Of a stretch of DNA of 64,000 nt, positions 18,858 to 28,800 are shown one piece after another. Made by a program: the position numbers and the translations under genes. Positions within the stretch are counted from its first letter, which is position 1. Every line of letters begins with the position of its first letter. Below the pieces are notes generated by a model that did no database searches, was not told the DNA's origin, and saw nothing but the letters and a program-made list of their open reading frames with translations. The DNA is taken from the NCBI GenBank assembly GCA_035439445.1, contig DAORKG010000013.1:22688-86687 (forward strand), written 5' to 3'. Origin of the DNA: UBA4416 sp035439445 (GTDB taxonomy: Bacteria; Bacteroidota; Bacteroidia; B-17B0; Aurantibacillaceae).

Positions 18858-19839
18858 CAACAAAGAAGTGTTGGCGCAACTGCCAGCACTTACACCAAAT
18901 GGAATAGGCATATCTTCAAGTTCACAACCATTTATCGAAGCTAACACGGTTCAAATACCAATACAAGAAATGAAAGACCAACACATCATTCCTGTATGGT
19001 CGTCAAGTAACGAACCTTTAATCAGTCACACAGAATTTATTGAAGCTACATGGGAACAAGTGCATCGTAATTATCCAAATGAAAAAGTACTTAAACCAAA
19101 CATTAGAGTTAGTCACCCCATCAAAGGCAGAATACCTGAAGCAAAACATAAAGCTGCAAAAGATTTAGAACCTTGGGAACAAACCGTGTACTATGAACGA
19201 ATGATGTTTGTGATAGAAATTCCTACAATCTATGATGAGGTAAATGGCAACCAACTATCACTAACAATTGGAGGAGTAAAATCATACGCCTTGGATAATC
19301 TCTATAGCAAAAGACCAAACGGAGACCAACACTTTCAGCTATTCATTGGTTTTCAAAACAAAGTGTGTTGCAACCTATGTGTAAGAACTGATGGATTAAA
19401 ACATGAGTTAGGGATAAAATCAACAAGTCAACTTAAGTATGCAGTAGATAATCTTATAAGCGGTTACAATGCTGGCAATCACATTAGCGAAATGAAAGCT
19501 CTCACTCATACAGAGCTTAGCGAAACTGAATTTGCTCAGGTAGTAGGAAGAACAAGAATGTATAAGCACTTACCTGACCATGCAAAGAAAGATATACCTG
19601 CTATCCTACTTGGAGACCAACAATTAGGTTCTGTTGTCCATGATTATTATAAAGACAAAAACTTTGGCAACTTAGATGGTGGTAGCATAAGTATGTGGCG
19701 ATTTTATAACCTATTAACTGGCGCAAATAAATCAACTTACATAGACAGTTTCTTAGAGAGAGGTGTTAATGCAACTGATTTTACCCATGAACTTATAAAG
19801 CATAAAGTAGAGAAAAAACCATTTTGGTATTTGGGGTAA
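18841..19839 (+). CDS. DUF3871 family protein
   Basis: 332 residues from the ATG at 18,841; an earlier ATG at 18,814 is in frame but reads through the end of the upstream gene. The chain matches DUF3871, known mainly from Bacteroidota mobile elements: PFIEANT and HIIPVWS near the N-terminus, SHTEFIE, and an NLCVRTDG segment mid-chain. The function is unknown. The DUF3871/RecA-like ATPase pair is a recurrent element module, which suggests a role in element replication or recombination. Confidence 0.85.
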   Translation: MEFIINNKEVLAQLPALTPNGIGISSSSQPFIEANTVQIPIQEMKDQHIIPVWSSSNEPLISHTEFIEATWEQVHRNYPNEKVLKPNIRVSHPIKGRIPEAKHKAAKDLEPWEQTVYYERMMFVIEIPTIYDEVNGNQLSLTIGGVKSYALDNLYSKRPNGDQHFQLFIGFQNKVCCNLCVRTDGLKHELGIKSTSQLKYAVDNLISGYNAGNHISEMKALTHTELSETEFAQVVGRTRMYKHLPDHAKKDIPAILLGDQQLGSVVHDYYKDKNFGNLDGGSISMWRFYNLLTGANKSTYIDSFLERGVNATDFTHELIKHKVEKKPFWYLG

Positions 19840-19842
19840 TAT

Positions 19843-19880
19843 AACAGGAACATGCAGATAATCAGCGTGTTCCTGTTTTT
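19843..19880 (+). terminator. Rho-independent terminator after the DUF3871 gene
   Basis: The arms AACAGGAACA and TGTTCCTGTT flank a short loop and are followed by a T-run, four bases after the DUF3871 stop. It ends the ATPase-DUF3871 operon. Confidence 0.88.
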
Positions 19881-19945
19881 TATTAAATTAACATATGAGG
19901 ATGAATAATTTATTATTTAGGTGGCGGACATTAACTTAATACTAT

Positions 19946-19953
19946 TATATTTG
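19946..19953 (+). promoter_or_regulatory. -7 promoter element of the TIGR04255 cassette
   Basis: TATATTTG fits the Bacteroidota -7 consensus TAnnTTTG and lies only 8 bp before the GTG start. The transcript would then have almost no leader. No good -33 TTTG is seen at the usual distance, so the promoter may be weak or activator-dependent. Confidence 0.5.
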
Positions 19954-19961
19954 TCATAATT

Positions 19962-20684
19962 GTGGCGCCAAACTCAACAGTGTTTCCAACTTTAAAACAT
20001 ACTCCTATACAAGAGATAATGTTAGCTATTACATATGATGGCTCTATTACTCTTGATGTGCTTGAAGAATTTAAAAATACTGCGTTTACAAAAGCAAGAA
20101 TGCCTTATTCCAACCCCACTTTTAATGCCAACGTAAAGCTAAGCGCTAGCAAGAATCTTGAAACAAGCTCAAGAAACGAAGGTTTTTTCTTAAAAAATGC
20201 CGAGATTCCAGACCGTGCTTTACACATTAGGTTTGGATCAATGACATTGCATCTATTAAACAGGTACGAGTCTTTAAGTAATTTAATTAAGGAGCTCGAA
20301 TGTTATTGGATTGAGTTTATAAAGATTGCTAAAGACATCACTGTAAAAAGCATTTCTGTAAGATACCTTAACTTAATAACGAAAAATAATGATGAGGCTA
20401 TTGAGAAATATGTAACTATATATCCAAATCATCCGTTCAAAGATACAAAGGTGGATGCATTTACTAATATTCGCTTTAAATTAGAAGATGCTTCGGTAAC
20501 TTTAGTTATGACGGAAGGAGAAATAAGAAACGAACATGGTATAATACTTGATTATACTGTAAACAAAAACATTAGTAAAGGCGACCCTGATGTTTTTAAC
20601 ACATTTAATAATTTGAGAACACTAAAGAATACCGTGTTCTTCAAATCAATCACAGATCACACTATTAATAAATATCAATCATGA
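19962..20684 (+). CDS. TIGR04255 family protein
   Basis: 240 residues from a GTG start, with the family's N-terminal LKHTPIQEIMLAITYD pattern and the SVRYLNLI segment in the middle. TIGR04255 proteins are of unknown function and scattered among bacteria, often on accessory DNA. The GTG start lies 8 bp after a promoter-like element, so a near-leaderless mRNA is possible. It overlaps the next gene by 4 bp (ATGA). It heads a three-gene cassette with its own promoter and is a candidate for an undescribed defence or partner module. Confidence 0.75.
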   Translation: MAPNSTVFPTLKHTPIQEIMLAITYDGSITLDVLEEFKNTAFTKARMPYSNPTFNANVKLSASKNLETSSRNEGFFLKNAEIPDRALHIRFGSMTLHLLNRYESLSNLIKELECYWIEFIKIAKDITVKSISVRYLNLITKNNDEAIEKYVTIYPNHPFKDTKVDAFTNIRFKLEDASVTLVMTEGEIRNEHGIILDYTVNKNISKGDPDVFNTFNNLRTLKNTVFFKSITDHTINKYQS

Positions 20685-21139
20685 ATATAGAAACTAAAGG
20701 AACTGCGTGGAAAGATGTGCTTTTTCAATCAGATTTATATGGTGAAAAATATAAGGCACTTCTTGATGAAACAGATAGTAGTGCTCCAATCTTATTTAGC
20801 TACCAAGATATTCAAGATGTTTATAATACTATCATCTTAAATGCCACATTAACTGATTTTCAACAAGCAGCATTACAAAACCTATTTGTTGTTTTTAACG
20901 ATATCAGAAGCCTTATTGATCCTGAAAGACTTAAGTCGTTCGACTATTCGATAACAGAAGACAAAGAACTATTGATTTATAGAAAATCTTCTGCAGGTCT
21001 TACCAATATTATTATTCATGATGAAGAGTGTATTGCTTATAGCTTTATACCTTATGACCCATCTAGAAAACCAACACTTCAATTTGTAGAAAATACTGCG
21101 GAACTAGAACAATTAGCTTATTTGTTTTTCTCAAACTAA
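20681..21139 (+). CDS. Hypothetical protein, second gene of the TIGR04255 cassette
   Basis: 152 residues, acidic, no signal peptide or membrane segment. I do not recognise it. A mostly helical N-terminal half (QDIQDVYNTIILNATLTDFQQ) precedes a strand-rich C-terminal half. Its ATGA overlap with the TIGR04255 gene shows translational coupling and suggests that the two proteins act together. A 17-bp gap leads to the third gene. Confidence 0.6.
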   Translation: MNIETKGTAWKDVLFQSDLYGEKYKALLDETDSSAPILFSYQDIQDVYNTIILNATLTDFQQAALQNLFVVFNDIRSLIDPERLKSFDYSITEDKELLIYRKSSAGLTNIIIHDEECIAYSFIPYDPSRKPTLQFVENTAELEQLAYLFFSN

Positions 21140-21156
21140 GCAGGGTTAACGAAGAA

Positions 21157-21690
21157 ATGGCTTGTACTTTAGCACATGTGCCTCCAAGGCTTCATCAATT
21201 GGAAAAGCCAGCCATTAATCATTTTGAGATAGGTGAAGAAATCTACAGAAGATGCACTCCTGTTGAGCTAGAAAATCCATTCAAGGGGATATCTATTTGT
21301 GAATTATCTCATAACAGACAAGGATTGGCTGGAAATATTATTTCCCAGCCTCAAGATGCGCTTATAAATATTACGGGAGTTGGAGAAAACACTTATGATA
21401 AGGTTGTATGTACATTAGTCATCAGGGATATTAATGAACAGTTGGGAACTTACTGCAAAGAATTTAATCAAGAAAAAGATAAAACACTTCATAATGCGAA
21501 ACTACAGTTGATTCACGAACCAGATAATTGTATGTATCCCCATTGTGTATTTAGAGTTTGGTTAGATGAAGAATTAATTACATACGACAACTATAACCTA
21601 GTTGACAAGTTAAAGCAAATCAAGACACAATTAAAAAGTGCTCTAGCTTCAATGATTATTCAAAAACAAATTAGCCAAGAACTAACATAA
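21157..21690 (+). CDS. Hypothetical protein, third gene of the TIGR04255 cassette
   Basis: 177 residues, no signal peptide, no recognised domain. The N-terminus has a Pro-rich start (HVPPRLHQLEKP), and Cys residues occur at RRCTP, SICEL, VVCTL and TYCKEF, with CMYPHC further on. That is more Cys than expected for a cytoplasmic protein and could hint at metal binding. It closes the cassette. The next gene runs on the opposite strand and converges on it. Confidence 0.6.
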   Translation: MACTLAHVPPRLHQLEKPAINHFEIGEEIYRRCTPVELENPFKGISICELSHNRQGLAGNIISQPQDALINITGVGENTYDKVVCTLVIRDINEQLGTYCKEFNQEKDKTLHNAKLQLIHEPDNCMYPHCVFRVWLDEELITYDNYNLVDKLKQIKTQLKSALASMIIQKQISQELT

Positions 21691-21718
21691 TAAGAAGTTT
21701 ACAAAACACACTTAACAC

Positions 21719-22201
21719 CTACTCAAATCCTAATGCTTTTTTAACAATTTCATGATTATTCACATTCGATAACATTCTTTGAATTAAGAGCTTTCTTGAT
21801 TTAAACGACCCATTAAAAAAATAATGTGGATTAACAATGTATACTCCCCTCTTTTTCACATATGGTATAAGTAAGTCATTTGCTTTTAAAACTTGGAATG
21901 CTTTGTTTACAGATACCTCTTTATATTTCTTTTTACAACAATGTTTCATAGTATCTATAAAATCTTGTCTAACAAGAAATGTATTCTGAACTTCGTTAGC
22001 ATCGTTCATTTTCTGAACTAAATAGTCAATTAAGTTTCTGGCAGCCGGTGGCAAGTTGGCGGTCTTGTGTAAATTGTTATTGAAACGCTTAGTAGAGGCG
22101 ACAACTACTTTTTTTGTTTTAAAGATAGGTTCGACAGTACCTGTTTCATCATCTTTTTTAAAGCCTGTAACATAGGTTACTTGATTATATTTTCCGCTCA
22201 T
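21719..22201 (-). CDS. RepL-like winged-helix protein
   Basis: 160 residues. The middle and C-terminus follow the winged-helix layout of RepL-type plasmid replication proteins: AARNLIDYLVQKM, a putative recognition segment (YKEVSVNKAFQVLKANDLL) and the conserved end GVYIVNPHYFFNGS. RepL-like proteins initiate replication on small plasmids and some integrated elements. A regulatory role is also possible. It points away from the 545-bp gap that holds the iteron-like repeats, consistent with a replication origin nearby. Confidence 0.6.
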   Translation of the reverse strand: MSGKYNQVTYVTGFKKDDETGTVEPIFKTKKVVVASTKRFNNNLHKTANLPPAARNLIDYLVQKMNDANEVQNTFLVRQDFIDTMKHCCKKKYKEVSVNKAFQVLKANDLLIPYVKKRGVYIVNPHYFFNGSFKSRKLLIQRMLSNVNNHEIVKKALGFE

Positions 22202-22746
22202 ATATTTGTTATTAAATATTTATTGTTCCATTGTGTGGTATGCCTTATACCATACTTGTAGTAATAATTGTTTATTAAACCTTTAATTACCAAGGATTTA
22301 TGGTACAAAAACAAAAGCATATAAGCTTTGAGCGAAATCTCAAGCTTAATCATTTGTATATTCTTTAGATTAACCTGTATTTCGAAATAGGAAAATACAG
22401 ATACTCCAACTCTTTCTCTGAATATTAAGTAATATTATCCTAGGTAACATTACTTACGAATCAAGCTTAGGTGTAAATCTTAAGTGTCGAATCTTAGGTG
22501 TAACAATTATCTCATTTCGAATCCACAGGAATTAATCCTCAGGCGATAAGTTTTGGGAACTACTATACCTATTCGGGACATCACAAATTTACAAAGCTTT
22601 CACATACATGACATGTAAGATTTTTCAACTATTATTAACATCGATACCATGCGTGTTTTTACATCTCCCTACCACAAATAACAAGCTCGTTTCTTGTTAA
22701 ACAAAAATCTGCTATATTTACGATACACATAAACAAAACTAGCACT
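22202..22746. other. 545-bp divergent intergenic region, candidate replication or control region
   Basis: No gene is seen. The region separates the RepL-like gene (minus strand) from hsdM (plus strand). It contains a hairpin and three iteron-like 11-mers (listed separately). Near the hsdM end TATATTTA at 22,713-22,720 resembles a -7 element for the restriction operon. The base composition is AT-rich, as usual for origins. Confidence 0.5.
22426..22503 (+). repeat. Hairpin followed by three iteron-like 11-mers
   Basis: 22,426-22,456 is an inverted repeat with 12-base arms (11 pair) around TCCTAGG. It is followed by CTTAGGTGTAA (22,466), CTTAAGTGTCG (22,479) and CTTAGGTGTAA (22,493), about 13-14 bp apart. 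Spaced directional repeats beside a RepL-like gene look like binding sites for an initiator or a regulator. Function is inferred from position. Confidence 0.5.
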
Positions 22747-24222
22747 ATGATTACGGGAGAGTTAAAAACACAAGTTGACAAAATATGGGAATCATTCTGG
22801 ACAGGTGGTGTATCAAATCCACTTACTGTTATTGAGCAGTTTACTTACTTGCTGTTTATTAGAAGACTAGATGAGATTGAACTATTGGCAGAAAAGAAAG
22901 CCAGCTTAACTAAGCAACCAATTACCAAACCGCTTTTTAGCAAAAAACAACAAGCATTGCGTTGGAGTTCTTTTAAAAACAAAGACCCTCAAACCATGTT
23001 TGATTTATTTACTAAATCAAAAGATAATGAGCTCACAGTATTTGAACACATGAAAGATGTTGGAGCTGACGCAGGTGTGTTTGCTCAGTATATGAAAGGT
23101 GCCACCTTTATGATTCCTACTCCACGATTACTTGACCAAGTGGTGCAAATGATTGATAAGGTGAAGATGGATGATAGAGATACAAAAGGAGACGTTTACG
23201 AATACCTGTTATCTAAAATTGCTGCTGCTGGAACTAACGGACAATTTAGAACACCACGCCACATTATTAAAATGATGGTGGATATGGTTGAACCAAAACA
23301 AACAGATATTATTTGCGACCCAAGTTGCGGAACAGCTGGTTTCTTAGTTTCTGCTGGGGAGTACATGCACGAAAAACATTCTGATTGGTTCCATGATAAA
23401 AACTTTAGGAAGCATTACAACACAGCCATGTTTACTGGAGTAGAGTTTGATAACACCATGTTACGTATTGGTGCTATGAACTTGCAGTTGCATGGTATTG
23501 AAAGCCCTAACCTAATTGGTAAGGATGCCTTAAGCGAAAGTAATGCAGATGTAAGAGAGCGCTTTTCGTTGATACTTGCTAATCCTCCATTTAAAGGTTC
23601 TTTAGATTCAGATAGTGTTGAAAGCTCTATACAAAAAACAGTTAACACAAAAAAAACAGAGCTACTATTTTTAGCTTTAATGTTACGTATGCTAAAAACT
23701 GGTGGACGTTGTGCGGTGATTATACCTGATGGTGTTTTATTTGGTAGCTCTAATGCTCACAAACAAATACGCCAAGAGATTATTGAAAACAATAAACTAG
23801 AAGCTATTATCTCTATGCCAAGTGGAGTGTTTAAACCTTATGCAGGAGTTAGTACTGCTGTGATGATATTTACCAAAACAGGAACGGGTGGTACTGACAA
23901 AGTATGGTTTTATGACATGCAAGCGGATGGCTTAAGTTTAGATGATAAACGTGCTGAGGTAAAAGAGAATGACATCCCCGATATTATAAAACGTTACCAC
24001 AACCTCAACGCTGAGGTAAAAAGAAAGCGCACAGATAAAAGTTTCTTGGTGCCTTTTAAAGAGATAAAAGATAATGATTGGGACTTAAGCATAAACCGTT
24101 ATAAGGAAGTAGTTCATGAAGAAGTAACATACTCTACTCCAGCCAACATTATCAAAGAAATTAAGAGCTTAGACCAAGATAGAGCTAAAGCATTACAAAC
24201 CTTAGAAAAGTTGTTAAAGTAA
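22747..24222 (+). CDS. hsdM: Type I restriction-modification methyltransferase subunit M
   Basis: 491 residues. N-terminal HsdM domain (1-130, with the FWTGGVSNPLTVIEQFTYLLF helix) and an adenine-N6 methylase domain. The SAM motif DPSCGTAGFL lies near 193 and the catalytic NPPF near 278. It methylates adenine in both strands of the sequence read by HsdS, protecting host DNA. Its last base is the first base of hsdS, so the two are coupled. The operon is cargo of the tRNA-Val element. Confidence 0.96.
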   Translation: MITGELKTQVDKIWESFWTGGVSNPLTVIEQFTYLLFIRRLDEIELLAEKKASLTKQPITKPLFSKKQQALRWSSFKNKDPQTMFDLFTKSKDNELTVFEHMKDVGADAGVFAQYMKGATFMIPTPRLLDQVVQMIDKVKMDDRDTKGDVYEYLLSKIAAAGTNGQFRTPRHIIKMMVDMVEPKQTDIICDPSCGTAGFLVSAGEYMHEKHSDWFHDKNFRKHYNTAMFTGVEFDNTMLRIGAMNLQLHGIESPNLIGKDALSESNADVRERFSLILANPPFKGSLDSDSVESSIQKTVNTKKTELLFLALMLRMLKTGGRCAVIIPDGVLFGSSNAHKQIRQEIIENNKLEAIISMPSGVFKPYAGVSTAVMIFTKTGTGGTDKVWFYDMQADGLSLDDKRAEVKENDIPDIIKRYHNLNAEVKRKRTDKSFLVPFKEIKDNDWDLSINRYKEVVHEEVTYSTPANIIKEIKSLDQDRAKALQTLEKLLK

Positions 24223-25364
24223 TGGACTTTGTAAAATTAACGGACGTGTGTGACTTTCAAGGTGGCACTCAACCACCGAAAAAAGAATGGAAAAAAGAAC
24301 TCACTAAGGGGTATGTTCGAATGTTGCAAATTAGGGACTTTACACAACGTGAAAGAAATAATGTTGAGTATGTATTTGATAAACCAACTCTAAAAAAATG
24401 TACTAAAGAGGATGTACTAATCGGAAGATATGGAGCTTCAATCGGGAAAATTTGTACTGGGCTAGAAGGGGCATATAATGTTGCTCTTATTAAAACCATA
24501 CCTGATAAAACAAAACTTGACAGAAACTTTCTATTATATATTCTTAAGGGTAGTGAATTTCAGCACTTTATTTCTAATATTGGATCTAGAGCAGCACAAG
24601 CGGGGTTTAATAAAACAGACCTGCAAGGGTTTGACATCCCCTTGCCACCTTTACCAGTTCAACAAAAAATAGCAGCCATATTAGATGCAGCAGATGAGTT
24701 ACGTCAAAAAGATAAAGCACTTGTTGCCAAATATGATGAGCTAACACAAGCTTTATTTTTGGATATGTTTGGAGACCCTGTATCTAATCCTAAGGGATGG
24801 GAGAAATCAGAGACTATAAATTTTTGCTCTAGCATTGTTCCTGGAAGAGACAAACCTAAATCATTTACAGGAAATATTCCTTGGGTAACCACTGCTGATT
24901 TAAACCACTTAGGCTTCACAACAAAGTCGAAATCAGATATAGGTCTTACTGACAAAGAAATAGCTGAGGTTAGAGCTAAGATTATACCTAAAGGAAGTGT
25001 AATTATGACATGTGTAGGAGAGTTAGGAATTATAACCATTAATGAAACAGGCATGGTGGTTAATCAGCAACTACATGCATTTGTGTGTTCGGATAGGATT
25101 AATAATATCTTTTTAATGCACAGTCTTTCTTATCAAAAGTCATATATGAATAAAATGGCTTCTAGTACAACTGTGCCTTACATGAATAAAACAGTTTCAA
25201 ACAATGTACCTACAATTTGTCCGCCTATCAATTTGCAAAACCAATTTGCTGAACGTGTTAAGGTCATAGAGGAACAAAAAAACATAGCACAAGCAAGCGC
25301 CTTAAAATCAGAAGAATTGTTTAACAGCCTATTACAAAAGGCATTTAATGGGGAATTAGTATGA
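24222..25364 (+). CDS. hsdS: Type I restriction-modification specificity subunit S
   Basis: 380 residues with two target-recognition domains (about 1-140 and 185-335). Each is followed by a conserved spacer helix region (PLPPLPVQQKIAAILDAADELRQ after the first; PPINLQNQFAERV after the second). The two domains read the two halves of a bipartite DNA target; the actual sequence cannot be predicted. It overlaps the following small gene by 4 bp (ATGA). Confidence 0.95.
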   Translation: MDFVKLTDVCDFQGGTQPPKKEWKKELTKGYVRMLQIRDFTQRERNNVEYVFDKPTLKKCTKEDVLIGRYGASIGKICTGLEGAYNVALIKTIPDKTKLDRNFLLYILKGSEFQHFISNIGSRAAQAGFNKTDLQGFDIPLPPLPVQQKIAAILDAADELRQKDKALVAKYDELTQALFLDMFGDPVSNPKGWEKSETINFCSSIVPGRDKPKSFTGNIPWVTTADLNHLGFTTKSKSDIGLTDKEIAEVRAKIIPKGSVIMTCVGELGIITINETGMVVNQQLHAFVCSDRINNIFLMHSLSYQKSYMNKMASSTTVPYMNKTVSNNVPTICPPINLQNQFAERVKVIEEQKNIAQASALKSEELFNSLLQKAFNGELV

Positions 25365-25792
25365 GGTTTTACGAAACAGATAAAGAATTTGTCTTGCTTC
25401 AAGATAGTGAGGAAGCACCAAACAATGCTAAGCTTTACACTTATGGCATGAATCATCATAAGTCGGAAATCAGTTTACCGCAATTTGATTTAGTGATAGG
25501 ATATTACCTGTCTGAATTTCCAGCAAGGTATATTTCGTATCTTGTATATAAAAACATTTCATTCAAATTGCACGACGAAATGAGTCATCAAAAAATGATC
25601 GAATTCTTAAACGACCTCAAACATGGCGACCATGAAAAAAAGCTAGAGCAAATGGTCTTTGAATCATTTAAATCATATCCTGAGTATGCATATAACAGTG
25701 CGCGAAGAGTTGTTGAACAATTGCAATCAGAAAACAATAAAATGAAAGAGCGTCTAGAAAAGATTAACGCATTGTCATCAATACCAGAATAA
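25361..25792 (+). CDS. Unrecognised small protein encoded between hsdS and hsdR
   Basis: 143 residues, no signal or membrane segment. The N-terminal half is strand-rich (FVLLQDSEEAPN, FDLVIGYYLSEF). The C-terminal 60 residues are strongly helical and end in a heptad-like coiled coil (VVEQLQSENNKMKERLEKI). The ATGA overlap with hsdS and 10-bp gap to hsdR put it in the middle of the restriction operon. It could be a regulator, an anti-restriction brake or an assembly factor; nothing in the sequence decides this. Confidence 0.65.
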   Translation: MRFYETDKEFVLLQDSEEAPNNAKLYTYGMNHHKSEISLPQFDLVIGYYLSEFPARYISYLVYKNISFKLHDEMSHQKMIEFLNDLKHGDHEKKLEQMVFESFKSYPEYAYNSARRVVEQLQSENNKMKERLEKINALSSIPE

Positions 25793-25802
25793 CAACATTA
25801 CT

Positions 25803-28800
25803 ATGAGCAACTTCAATTTCTTAAAACAAGAGTGGACGTCACTTTACAGTAAAATGAAAAGTGCTGAGGAACGAGTTTTTACTGAGCCAGTATCAACTGC
25901 TAGTTATTGTCGTTTGGTAATTGAAGAATGTATGCACTTGCTATTTGACCAAGAGCATTTAGAAAAGCCTTACAACACAGAGCTTATCAACTTGATGAAT
26001 GATGAAGCTGTAAAACGTATCATCCCATTTGATTTAAGTGAAGGCTTACACATCGTTCGCAAAACTGGTAACCAAGCAGCACACTATGGACAAAGAGTTA
26101 CAAGTAAAGATGCTCTCATAAGCATTAAATATATATTCCCTTTTCTTAAATGGTTTGCACAAAACTACAGCAAAGTAGCACCTGAGTTACCAGGCTTATT
26201 TGATGATACTCAAATACCAAAGGTTGGAGAAAAAAACAGACAGTTAAAAGAGCTACAAGCTGAAAATGAAAAAGCGCATCAAGTATTACTTGAGCAAATA
26301 CAAAAACTTCAAGCTGAAAAAGATGCCATACTAGCTAAGGCACAAGAGAGTGAAGATACCTTGCTGAGGTTTAAAGCAAAAGAGCAAGAAGCTATTGCAA
26401 AACTCCAAGCACAAAAACAAACTCGTGTTAAACCAATAGCAACAGAGTTTAGCGAAGCTCAAACACGTCAACATCTAATTGATGTAGATTTAAAAGAAGC
26501 TGGCTGGGATAATTTATTAGAAGGTAGAGACACGGAACACCCTGTAAAAGGCATGCCAGTTACTGCTGATAATCCTAATGGCAATGGATTTGTGGATTAT
26601 GTTTTATGGGATGATAACGGCAAACCATTAGCTGTTGTAGAAGCAAAACGTACCTCCAAAGATTTAGAAATAGGAAAGCATCAAGCTTCCTTGTATGCTA
26701 ATTGCTTGGAACAAATGTATGGGCAACGTCCTGTTATTTTTTACACTAACGGTTACGAAACTAAGTTATGGGACGACACATTTTACAGCACACCACGTAG
26801 AGTTTACGGTTACTATACTAAAGAAGAATTACAGTGGCTCATACAAAAACGAGCTACCATAAAAGATATACGCAAAGCAACCATTAATACTGAGATAGCA
26901 GGAAGACCATATCAACTAGAAGCTATACAACGTGTGGCAGAATCTTTTGTAACAGATGGACAAAGCGGTATATGTGGAAACAAGCGTAGAGCATTATTAG
27001 TAATGGCTACAGGTTCAGGTAAAACTCGAACAGCTGCTGCCATGGTTGATGTACTATTTAAAAACAACTGGGTGAAACGAGTTTTGTTTTTAGCAGATAG
27101 AAATGCTTTAGTGCGTCAAGCAAAATCTAACTTCTCAGAATACTTGCCCGATTTATCATCTATAGATTTAACTGCTGATAAGGAGAATGACACAACACGT
27201 TTAGTGTTTAGTACATATCCTAGTATGATGAACAGGATTGACAACGTGCGAAATTCTGATGAACGTTTTTACGGAGTAGGACACTTTGATTTGATTATTG
27301 TTGATGAAGCGCATCGTTCTGTCTATAACAGATACAAAGCTATTTTTGAATACTTTGATGCAATGGTTGTTGGCTTAACAGCTACACCTAAAGATGGTAT
27401 TGACCATAATACTTTTGAGTTGTTTGGCTGTAGTAACGAAGACCCTACATTTTTGTATGAACTAGAGCAAGCAGTTCCAACATACTTAACACCATACAAA
27501 AATATTGATGTTACCACGAACTTCATAAGAGAAGGTATAAAGTATAAAGACTTGTCACCAACAGACCAAGAAAAGTACGAGTCCACTTTTAGAGATGGAG
27601 CTACAGGTTTGTTTCCTGAGGAGATACGTTCTAATGCTATGAATAAATGGTTGTTCAACAAGGACACCGTTAATAAAGTGTTAGACCAACTCATGGAACT
27701 TGGGCAAAAGATTGAAGGTGGAGACAAGCTAGGTAGGACGATTATTTTTGCAGTCAATCAAGATCATGCAAAATTTATTACAGATTGTTTTACGGAAAGA
27801 TACCCTGATAAACCTTCGGGATTTATAAGCATGATACATAATCAAGTGTCTCATGCACAAAGTTTGATTGAGGATTTTTGTGATAAGTACAAAGAAAAAA
27901 ATCCCATGATAGCGGTTTCTGTCGATATGATGGACACAGGAGTAGACGCACCAAGAGTATTAAACCTTGTGTTTTTTAAAGTGGTTCGTTCCTATGCAAA
28001 GTTTTGGCAAATGATTGGTAGAGGAACTCGCTTATGCCCTGATGCATTTGGACCAAATCAACCTAAGGAACACTTTTTGATTTTTGACGTGTGTGGTAAC
28101 TTCGATTTTTTTGAAGCTAACAAGGATGGTAAAATTGCTAAACTAGGCAAGCCCATTACACAACAAATATTTGATGCACGTTTACACTTAACAAAACTAT
28201 TATCTGAAACAGGCGAAGTAGAAGACGCTCACTTAGCAACCAAACTTTTAGACTTGTTGCACTTCGCTATTCATCAATTAGATAAAGAACGCTTTCAGGT
28301 AAAGATGAAACTGAAGTATGTGGATGAGTTTAAGGAAAGAACTCGCTGGAATAATTTAGATGCAACAGATATACATAATATCGAAGAGCATTTATCAGAG
28401 TTGCCTGTTGCGGAAACTATTAATGAAATGGCAAGACGTTTTGATTTAATGATGTTGAAACTACAGATAGCAACATTGTTAATGTCTAGCAACCAAAAGA
28501 TGTATCATGAGAATTTGATACAGATAGCCGAAGCCCTGAGTTTAAAATACACGATACCACAAGTTCTAAAATCAAGAGGGCTATTGGAAAGTATGAAAGA
28601 CCCTGAGTTCTATAAAAAGCTTTCGCAAAAAAAACTAGAGGACATTCGAGAAGAAGTGAGAGAGCTAGTACAATATCTTGAAACAAAAGGTAGAGAAGCT
28701 ATATACACTGATTTAGAAGATACTGATTTAACAGTAACAGTAAGAGAGCCGAACCTCAGCACTAACTACGGTGCTATATATCGCAAGCGTGTAGAAAGCT

